A DNA stretch of 6,336 nucleotides from NCBI GenBank assembly GCA_019312705.1, contig JAFDCW010000281.1:1-6336 (forward strand), written 5' to 3'. This document shows positions 1-4,881 of the stretch, in pieces (the stretch's first letter is position 1; every line of letters starts with the position of its first letter). The stretch is from Deltaproteobacteria bacterium. GTDB lineage: Bacteria > Myxococcota > Polyangia > Polyangiales > B10-G4. The notes under the pieces were generated by a model, which was not told the DNA's origin, made no database searches, and saw only the letters and a list, made by a program, of their open reading frames with translations. Both the position numbers and the translations under genes were made by a program.

Positions 1-226
1 CGGAGCGGCCGCTGGAGACGGCCTCGGCGGAAAGCGCGACGTCGACAGAGTAGCTGCCTCCAGAAAGGAGGATCCGTGGGAGGTCCGGCGCGGGGCCCGT
101 CGCCTGAGCGAAGACCGGAGCACCGAGGAGATTTCCGGCGAGGGCGCCGAGGAGGACTCCGATGAAAAGCAGACCGGCGAAGTGGGGCAGGCGAAGGGAG
201 CCGCCACGCAAAGCGAAGCGCTTCAC
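1..226 (-). CDS. Exported protein of unknown function, N-terminal part (runs off left edge)
   Basis: A stop-free frame starts at GTG (226-224) and runs 75 codons to the window edge. It begins MKRFALRGG, followed by a hydrophobic stretch at about residues 16-40 (FAGLLFIGVLLGALAG...), then VFAQA. This is a good Sec signal peptide with likely cleavage after A40 or A42 (AQA). The mature part starts TGPAPDLPRILLSGG and then SYSVDVALSAEAVSSG, which I do not recognise. The GTG start overlaps the TGA stop of the YjbQ gene as GTGA, and GGGGAT just upstream is a weak ribosome site, so translational coupling to yjbQ is likely. The protein is presumably periplasmic, outer-membrane or secreted. Its C-terminus and function cannot be seen here. 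The charged start plus hydrophobic core and the coupled overlap make it a real gene rather than a chance frame. Confidence 0.72.
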   Translation of the reverse strand, partial: MKRFALRGGSLRLPHFAGLLFIGVLLGALAGNLLGAPVFAQATGPAPDLPRILLSGGSYSVDVALSAEAVSSGRS

Positions 227-639
227 GGATCCCCGAAAATCGTCACGATGACCCGCCGTGTATTGCGCGGTCCGTCGAAGTCGCAGAGGAAGACGTTTTG
301 CCAGGTCGACAGATGCAGGTCTCCGTCGCGGACCGGGATGACTTCGGTGGGGCCAACGATGGCGGCCTGGATGTGCGAGGCGCCGTTCCCGTCAATGCGG
401 TCGTGCAGCCACTTGCCGTCGGGGATGAGACCGTCGAGGCACGCGAGCACGTCGACCGAGATGTTCGGATCGGCGTTTTCCTGAATCATCATCGCCGCGG
501 TCGCGCCGTGGGCGTAGAGCGAGCAAATCCCGGTCCTGACCCCCGACTCCTTCACCAGAGCCCGAGCCCGGGCCGTGATGTCGATCATCTGTCGCGGCTG
601 GTCCGTCGAGAGTTCGATCTCCGCCGTGTAGATGGTCAT
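223..639 (-). CDS. yjbQ: YjbQ/UPF0047 family protein (secondary thiamine-phosphate synthase type)
   Basis: A 138-residue soluble protein, the normal length for the UPF0047/YjbQ family. Family hallmarks seen: IQENADP (52-58), WLHD (77-80), DGNGASHIQAAIVGP (83-97), IPVRDGDLHLSTWQ (101-114) and FLCDFDGPR (117-125). Some family members have weak thiamine-phosphate synthase activity that can replace ThiE; the main physiological role remains unsettled. The ATG at 639 was chosen because GAGGA (652-648) sits 8 bases upstream and the protein then begins MTIYTAEIEL. An in-frame extension back to 678 adds a proline-rich stretch that would bury this ribosome site. In the usual HTT/HTS segment the histidine position appears to be glycine (AHGATAAM, 43-50), with a histidine one residue earlier. 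It is the first gene of a leftward pair, coupled to an exported protein. Confidence 0.93.
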   Translation of the reverse strand: MTIYTAEIELSTDQPRQMIDITARARALVKESGVRTGICSLYAHGATAAMMIQENADPNISVDVLACLDGLIPDGKWLHDRIDGNGASHIQAAIVGPTEVIPVRDGDLHLSTWQNVFLCDFDGPRNTRRVIVTIFGDP

Positions 640-647
640 GCGTTGCG

Positions 648-652
648 TCCTC
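648..652 (-). promoter_or_regulatory. Ribosome binding site for yjbQ
   Basis: GAGGA on the minus strand lies 8 bases before the ATG at 639. This decides the start in favour of MTIYTAEIEL over the longer in-frame option at 678. Confidence 0.7.
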
Positions 653-658
653 GGGCCA

Positions 659-688
659 GGCATAGTCGGGGGCGGCAAGGGCTGTCAA
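659..688 (-). promoter_or_regulatory. Candidate sigma70-type promoter for yjbQ and the downstream exported protein
   Basis: On the minus strand a perfect TTGACA (688-683) is followed after 18 bases by TATGCC (664-659), which matches the -10 consensus only at its first three bases. Transcription would start near 652, giving a very short leader with the GAGGA ribosome site close to the 5' end. The exact -35 hexamer in a GC-rich divergent spacer is the main support. The weak -10 keeps confidence low. Confidence 0.38.
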
Positions 689-693
689 CGGGA

Positions 694-729
694 CAGGTCC
701 TGGGATGCTCTGGGAGGCCCCTGGACCTG
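694..729. repeat. Inverted repeat CAGGTCC / GGACCTG in the divergent spacer
   Basis: Perfect 7-bp arms at 694-700 and 723-729 are separated by 22 bases. The loop contains two copies of CTGGGA (700-705 and 710-715). The repeat lies between the divergent yjbQ and hydrolase genes, just upstream of the candidate yjbQ -35. It could be an operator, or a stem-loop in a transcript leading rightward. Arms of this length can also occur by chance at this GC content. Confidence 0.35.
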
Positions 730-757
730 CGCCGAGGCAGAAGAGTGGGTGTGAGGT

Positions 758-781
758 TTGGCGAAAGAGTTGGCGAAAGAA
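758..781 (+). repeat. 12-bp tandem duplication spanning the hydrolase start
   Basis: TTGGCGAAAGAG (758-769) is followed at once by TTGGCGAAAGAA (770-781): 11 of 12 bases are identical. It encodes LAKE twice and duplicates a possible TTG start codon. Confidence 0.8.
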
Positions 782-1699
782 CCGCAGACGAACGGCACGA
801 CCGGGTCGACCCTCACGACCCGAACCGCCGATGGCTGGGCCTTGGTCGCCGACGTATCGGTCCCCCCGACGCCGCGGGCCGTGGCGGTCCTCGGCCACGC
901 GATGATGGTCGACCGCCGCACGATGGACCGGCCCCGGGGCCAGGGGCTGATGAGCGCGCTCACCGAAGCGGGCATCGCCGTTCTCTCCTTCGACCTCCGA
1001 GGCCACGGAGAGAGCGGTCCCAACGCCCTCGACGGGGCCCGTTACTCGTATGACGACTTCGTACGTCAGGACATCCCGGCGATGGTCGCGGCGGCCCGGC
1101 TAAAGTTCCCAAACCTCCCCGTGACCGTCGTCGGCCATAGCCTCGCCGGCCACGCCGCGATGATCGCGGCGGGCCTGTCCCGGGCGACGGCCCCCGACGC
1201 CATCGTCGGCCTCGCGCCCAACCTCTGGGCACCACGCTTCGAGCCGAGCCGCCGGGTTCGAATGAAGAAGTCGTTGGCCCTCGGCGCCATGGCCGCGATG
1301 ACGGCTCCCACGGGGAGCTTCGACAGCCGCCTATTTCGCATGGGCGTGGCTGCCGAGCCGTGGTCCTACCTGCGCGGGTTCGTGCGCTTCTGGCTGAGCG
1401 ACGAGCTGACCAGCGACGACGGATGCGACGACTACGTGCGCGCCCTCGGAGAGGCGGTGCTCCCGGTCCTCGTGATCTCGAGCGCCAACGATCAACTGCT
1501 CGCGAGACCTGTGTCGGTTGCTCTCTTCGCCGCGACGATGGGGCGATGCCGACTCTCCCACCGGATCCTCGAAGGCAAAGGCGCCCCCGATCACATGGGC
1601 CTGGTGACCGATCCGGAGAGCCGGTTCTTGTGGCGGGACATCGCCCAGTGGATCCTCGCCCTCGACATCGAGGGCGAGCAGCCCGTCAGCGATACTTGA
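758..1699 (+). CDS. Alpha/beta hydrolase (serine hydrolase)
   Basis: A 313-residue alpha/beta-hydrolase-fold protein without a signal peptide, so probably cytoplasmic. Order of elements: first strands RTADGWALVADVSV (22-35), oxyanion region VLGHAMM (44-50), FDLRGHGES (78-86), nucleophile elbow VVGHSLAGH (124-132) with S128, acid candidate D245 in SSANDQLLA, and catalytic histidine H279 in PDHMGL. The elbow reads GHSLA where GxSxG is usual. It resembles the broad COG4757-like or lysophospholipase-like hydrolases; the substrate is unknown. Start uncertain: no in-frame ATG or GTG precedes the first strand, so TTG 758 or TTG 770 must be used. These two lie in a 12-bp tandem duplication, and the nearest Shine-Dalgarno-like GAGG (753-756) is too near the first and rather far from the second. 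The 3' end overlaps the convergent cyclase-like gene by 14 bases. Confidence 0.88.
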   Translation: MAKELAKEPQTNGTTGSTLTTRTADGWALVADVSVPPTPRAVAVLGHAMMVDRRTMDRPRGQGLMSALTEAGIAVLSFDLRGHGESGPNALDGARYSYDDFVRQDIPAMVAAARLKFPNLPVTVVGHSLAGHAAMIAAGLSRATAPDAIVGLAPNLWAPRFEPSRRVRMKKSLALGAMAAMTAPTGSFDSRLFRMGVAAEPWSYLRGFVRFWLSDELTSDDGCDDYVRALGEAVLPVLVISSANDQLLARPVSVALFAATMGRCRLSHRILEGKGAPDHMGLVTDPESRFLWRDIAQWILALDIEGEQPVSDT

Positions 1700-2303
1700 C
1701 GCGGTAGTTCTGCGCCGAGCCCGCAACCGCGAGGCCGAGATCCAGAAAGGACACTCCGTCGAGATCGGCGCACGCCCCGCGCACCGCCTCGGTTACCAGG
1801 ATCTCATGGGCCTTTGCCGTATCTTCGCCGAGCTTGGCCGCCGCGTTGACCTCCTGGCCCCAGACGTCGCGATCCCCGATGCGCAGCATGCGTCCCGTAC
1901 CGATGCCGACGCAAAGGAGGATCTGTTCTTCCGGGAGGCGACGGTCACTCACCTTCTGGCAAGCGTGCTGCATCTGTACGGCGCAACGTACGGCGCTCGC
2001 GGAACGCCGGAAGACGACGAGCAGGCTGTCCGCCTCGGTTTTCAGAAGTATGCCGTCGTGGTCCGAGATGATCGGCAGGAGCAGCTTCTTCTGCTCGTGG
2101 ATGACCTGGAGAAAGTGAACGATCCCGAACGCGGCGGTCTGCCGAGAGAAGCCGGCGAGGTCCGTGAACATCACGGTCCAGTCCTCTCCAAAGAGGTCCC
2201 AGATCCTCCGATCGATGCGCTTGACGTCCGCGCCGGGGACCGTTCGTTCTTCGATCAGCTGAGAGAGCCGCGCCGCGCTTCCGTTGACCAGATAGTCCGT
2301 CAT
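1686..2303 (-). CDS. Class III adenylate/guanylate cyclase domain protein
   Basis: A 205-residue soluble protein made almost wholly of one class III cyclase homology domain. Seen: the first metal aspartate D48 in VMFTDLAGFS (44-53), K88 and the second metal aspartate D92 in LLKTEADSLLVVF (86-98), D146 in RDVWGQEVN (145-153, the base-recognition position), and N153. The position four residues after N153, an arginine that stabilises the transition state in well-studied cyclases, is lysine (K157, NAAAKLGED). I recall the same lysine in related deltaproteobacterial proteins, so it may be a subfamily trait; activity as a true cyclase is uncertain. There is no sensor, HAMP or membrane segment. ATG 2303 (MTDYLVNGSAARL) is preferred over GTG 2363, which adds a proline- and arginine-rich stretch; neither has a good ribosome site. 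It is transcribed toward the hydrolase and shares its last 14 bases with it. Confidence 0.88.
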   Translation of the reverse strand: MTDYLVNGSAARLSQLIEERTVPGADVKRIDRRIWDLFGEDWTVMFTDLAGFSRQTAAFGIVHFLQVIHEQKKLLLPIISDHDGILLKTEADSLLVVFRRSASAVRCAVQMQHACQKVSDRRLPEEQILLCVGIGTGRMLRIGDRDVWGQEVNAAAKLGEDTAKAHEILVTEAVRGACADLDGVSFLDLGLAVAGSAQNYRVKYR

Positions 2304-2458
2304 GGCGCCGGAGCGTACCCCGAGTGGCCGCGGGAGTGGCCGCCGAGGGACCGGAGCAGTCACCTCGATGGGACAGCCGGGTTGTAATCATTGGTGATTC
2401 CCCCCGCCGCAAGCGGGCACCGCCTTTGCAGTGGTTCATCGCAACGGAGGGAGTCCGA
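2304..2458. promoter_or_regulatory. Divergent intergenic region between the cyclase-like gene and the rightward cluster
   Basis: This spacer must carry promoters for both the leftward cyclase-like gene and the rightward genes, but I see no convincing -35/-10 pair on either strand. It contains an AT-rich inverted repeat, AATCA-TTGG-TGATT (2386-2399), that stands out from its GC-rich surroundings, followed by a short CCCGC/GCGGG hairpin (2403-2417). The first is a reasonable operator candidate. If the cyclase-like gene starts at GTG 2363, the spacer shrinks to 2364-2458 and still holds both elements. Confidence 0.4.
2446..2450 (+). promoter_or_regulatory. Ribosome binding site for the 108-residue hypothetical protein
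   Basis: GGAGG lies 8 bases before ATG 2459 and is the best Shine-Dalgarno sequence in the window. It rules out the longer in-frame extension upstream to 2324. Confidence 0.8.
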
Positions 2459-2785
2459 ATGGGCCCTAAACAAGAACGCCGCATCCACCAGGTATTTGTG
2501 ACTGAGAATACCGAGTACCACCTACGGCGAGATCGCTGCGTGGGGGTCCGGGACCGCCGTTCAGGCGAGTGGAGGGCAGACCATGGGGCGCTCCAGCGCC
2601 GCGTCGCGGCAGCCGTCACCCTCCTGGCGAATGGGAGCCTCACAGCCGAGGGCGGCTTGCCCGCACCCGGCCAGCGCATCATCTTCGACGGAGATAGTTC
2701 GGTACTCACCGGGCCGGTGATTGCCATCGAGCGGCCAGAAAAGTTCCTGGTAATGGACTATCCATGTACCGATCCGGGGACGTGA
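2459..2785 (+). CDS. Conserved-looking small protein of unknown function
   Basis: 108 residues, no signal peptide or membrane segment. The N-terminal half carries the phrase VFVTENTEYHLRRD (12-25) and VGVRDRRSGEW (28-38); a central helix-like stretch RRVAAAVTLLANG (47-59) follows; the C-terminal half GQRIIFDGDSSVLTG (71-85) and VIAIERPEKFLVM (87-99) looks like beta strands. Two cysteines (C27, C103) are present without a metal-site pattern. I recall similar small proteins in myxobacterial genomes but no function for them. The ATG is fixed by a GGAGG 8 bases upstream. It leads the rightward cluster, 30 bases ahead of the 405-residue protein, with a palindrome at its stop codon that could separate or regulate expression of what follows. 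Confidence 0.82.
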   Translation: MGPKQERRIHQVFVTENTEYHLRRDRCVGVRDRRSGEWRADHGALQRRVAAAVTLLANGSLTAEGGLPAPGQRIIFDGDSSVLTGPVIAIERPEKFLVMDYPCTDPGT

Positions 2786-2798
2786 CCGCTCGAGCGGT
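2785..2798. repeat. Perfect 14-bp palindrome at the stop codon of the 108-residue gene
   Basis: ACCGCTCGAGCGGT equals its own reverse complement. It begins at the last base of the TGA stop and ends 17 bases before the next ATG. No T-run follows (TTCGCTCCCC), so a standard intrinsic terminator is not supported. It could be a dimeric-protein binding site, a partial attenuator or an RNA-processing hairpin. Confidence 0.55.
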
Positions 2799-2815
2799 TC
2801 GCTCCCCGTCAGACC

Positions 2816-4033
2816 ATGAGCAATCCCCCCGACCACGCCCTCGATGAACGCGCTTCATCGCCGCCCAGCCCGACGCTTTCGGAGTCCGCGGTGGTGGATG
2901 CCCTCCACGACCACCGACGCGCATTGGCGGACGGAGACGTAGAGGCCGTCCGGGCGTCGATGGCGTGGGGAGCACGCCCCCCTTGGGAACGCGACCTGCT
3001 CCTCGACCTGAGCGCGGCCGAGGGCCTCCCCGAGGCCGTCACCCAGCTGCGCAAGTTCTGGGACAAAGCTCAGGCCCAGACCCGCGGCGTGAGGCCGCTC
3101 TCCAACGGCGATGTCGAAGTCTTCGAGTTCATCACGATGCCCGATGGCCGCGAACTCTCGACGGTGACTCTCATGCGGCCGAGGGGCGATCGCTACCTCG
3201 TCGTCTCCACGGCGGACGCGGCCGACGATACGATCCGGCTATTGATCCTCTCCGAAGATCCGGACCCGGAGATCGACGATGTGCGCTTCACCCGGGAGTG
3301 GACTCAGCGCTTCGGCGCCACCGCCCACCTGCTCCTCGACGGACAGGACGGCGCCCTCGGACACACCTCCGAGGAGTGGCTGGCGCGCGTCCGCGGCCCC
3401 ATCCCCTGGGAGCCGATTCGCCAGCGCTTCAGCAGGAAGACCTTGCAGCTCCCCGGAGCCATCTGCGCCTTCGAGGTCGCCATGACGCCCCCCGAAGACC
3501 GGGAAACGCGCAAGGGAGCTCTCGAATGGCTCGGACGTGGAGCCGGAGAGGTCGCCGCCCATGTCGGAGCCGACTGGATCTACGTGCAGCGCGCCGAGAA
3601 GCTCATCACGACCAAAGATCTCCGGAAGGCCCTCGCTATCAGCTCCGGGGCCCGGGGCCTGACTGCGACCTTCGTGCGCCTCGTCGAGGCCGACGGTTGG
3701 GCTTCGACCCGGGGCCTCGGACAGATGGAATATCCCGAGCTGGAGATCGAAATCTGTGATTGGCCGGATGGCGCCGCGGCCCGGCGCCTCGTCGGGTCCC
3801 TCGCCGTGGCCTTCATCGACGGGCGGGTGCCCCCCCACGCATCGGGTCCCCACATCATCAACGTCGGCCAATACCGCGTGCGTCTCGCGCTCGGGCGTCG
3901 TGGGAGTGAGCGGGGGCGGACCCACGGCGTGCATGGCGCCTTGGTAGTTCGGCCCGCCGACATGGACGTCGAGGTCGAGGTCGACGACCGCCTCCCGTTG
4001 ATTCCAGACCCTGGCTCCGACATCGGCGACTGA
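2816..4033 (+). CDS. Two-part hypothetical protein (NTF2-like-looking N-terminus, DUF4261-like C-terminus, both tentative)
   Basis: 405 residues, soluble, no signal peptide. The N-terminal third, VVDALHDHRRALADGDVEAV (26-45) followed by strands EVFEFITMPDGRELSTVTLM (101-120) and RYLVVSTADAADD (126-138), has the look of a SnoaL/DUF4440-type NTF2-like cone fold. The C-terminal part starts near 161 (EWTQRFGATAHLLLD). It has ALEWLGRGAGEVAAHVGADW (235-254), then FVRLVEADGWASTRGLGQMEYPEL (286-309, in two segments around a turn), then a helix ARRLVGSLAVAFIDG (322-336). That order recalls DUF4261 proteins, but I hold this weakly. No catalytic motif is evident. No good ribosome site precedes ATG 2816, so coupling to the upstream gene or a later GTG start (2891 or 2894) is possible. 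Its stop overlaps the next start by one base (TGATG). Confidence 0.82.
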   Translation: MSNPPDHALDERASSPPSPTLSESAVVDALHDHRRALADGDVEAVRASMAWGARPPWERDLLLDLSAAEGLPEAVTQLRKFWDKAQAQTRGVRPLSNGDVEVFEFITMPDGRELSTVTLMRPRGDRYLVVSTADAADDTIRLLILSEDPDPEIDDVRFTREWTQRFGATAHLLLDGQDGALGHTSEEWLARVRGPIPWEPIRQRFSRKTLQLPGAICAFEVAMTPPEDRETRKGALEWLGRGAGEVAAHVGADWIYVQRAEKLITTKDLRKALAISSGARGLTATFVRLVEADGWASTRGLGQMEYPELEIEICDWPDGAAARRLVGSLAVAFIDGRVPPHASGPHIINVGQYRVRLALGRRGSERGRTHGVHGALVVRPADMDVEVEVDDRLPLIPDPGSDIGD

Positions 4034-4881
4034 TGGCGGATGCCGCCGAGCACGTTGCCCGGGCGGCGCTGCGCCTCCGCGGATACGGGAGCCGCTTCGT
4101 GCCGACATCCGTCGGCGCCGTGCACGCGATGGAGCGCCGGGGGTCGGGCAACGGGCCACCGCTCGTCCTCATGCACGGTTTCGGTTCCTCCGGCGTGCAC
4201 TACCGCCCCCTGCTCCGGCGCCTCGAGAAGAAGGTGAGCCGCATCGTCACCCTCGACATGCCCGCCCACGGCTTCAGTGAAGTGCCCCAGGGCCCGGTCG
4301 ATCCCCACGACCTCCTGACCGGACTCTTCGAGGCGATCGACGATGTGGTCAACGAACCCGCGGTGTTGTTCGGCAACTCGATGGGGGGGTACGCGGCGGT
4401 GCGCTATGCCCTCGCGCATCAATCGCGCGTCCGAGCTCTGGTGCTCGCCTCCCCCGCCGGGGCCCAGGTGGCCGCAACTCATCTCGAAGACTTACGGCAG
4501 CTCTTCGCCATCCGCGATCATAGGGGCGGCCTCGAGTTCATCGACCGACTGCTCGGCCGGCCCTCGGCGCTCCGCCACGTGATGGCCTGGGGCGTCCGCC
4601 GGAAGTTCAGCAAACCCGAGCTCATTCAATTGCTGGAAGCGGTCGACCCGGAGATTCATGCCCTGACCCCCGAAGAGGTTGCCAGCCTCACCATGCCCAC
4701 CCTCTTCATCTGGGGCGCCGAAGACGAGATCCTGCCCGAGGAGCACCTCCGGTTCTGGCGCGATCACCTGCCGCCCCACATCGAAGTGGAGCGCCCCGCG
4801 GGCATGGGTCACAGCCCGTTCCTCGACCGCCCCGGAGCCCTCAGTCGCCGGGTTGCGCAGTTCCTCGACGGCCTCGAATGA
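4033..4881 (+). CDS. Alpha/beta hydrolase, MhpC-like
   Basis: A 282-residue alpha/beta hydrolase with the full catalytic set: oxyanion motif LMHGFGSSG (46-54), TLDMPAHGFS (73-82), nucleophile elbow LFGNSMGGY (112-120) with S116, a cap region at about 145-215, acid D231 in IWGAEDEILP (226-235), and H260 in GMGHSPFLDRP (257-267). Length and motif order fit the MhpC/haloperoxidase-like COG0596 group. These act on esters, C-C bonds, lactones or epoxides, and the substrate here is not predictable. No signal peptide, so cytoplasmic. The start ATG shares its A with the upstream TGA (TGATG) and the stop overlaps the next start as ATGA, so it sits in the middle of a translationally coupled trio. It is not closely similar to the 758-1699 hydrolase, so a recent local duplication is unlikely. 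Confidence 0.92.
   Translation: MADAAEHVARAALRLRGYGSRFVPTSVGAVHAMERRGSGNGPPLVLMHGFGSSGVHYRPLLRRLEKKVSRIVTLDMPAHGFSEVPQGPVDPHDLLTGLFEAIDDVVNEPAVLFGNSMGGYAAVRYALAHQSRVRALVLASPAGAQVAATHLEDLRQLFAIRDHRGGLEFIDRLLGRPSALRHVMAWGVRRKFSKPELIQLLEAVDPEIHALTPEEVASLTMPTLFIWGAEDEILPEEHLRFWRDHLPPHIEVERPAGMGHSPFLDRPGALSRRVAQFLDGLE

Noticed and set aside
298..1053. Plus-strand open frame (251 codons) over yjbQ, the spacer and the hydrolase start
   Set aside because: It covers the divergent spacer and is antisense to the clearly conserved YjbQ protein. The product is mostly Arg/Gly/Pro/Asp with no fold signal.
1806..2387. Plus-strand open frame (193 codons) antisense to the cyclase-like gene
   Set aside because: The minus strand carries conserved cyclase motifs over the same stretch. 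The plus frame shows none.
2785..2815. Intrinsic terminator after the 108-residue gene
   Set aside because: The palindrome has only a minimal loop possibility and no T-run follows, so it is reported as a palindrome of unknown role.
3239..4159. Minus-strand open frame (306 codons) opposite the 405-residue protein and the hydrolase start
   Set aside because: It crosses two rightward genes with coupled ends, has no ribosome site or motif that I see, and has a low-complexity composition.
4033..4881. The two alpha/beta hydrolases as a recent tandem duplication
   Set aside because: They differ in elbow (GHSLA versus GNSMG), spacing of acid and histidine, and overall sequence, and they lie on either side of an oppositely oriented gene.
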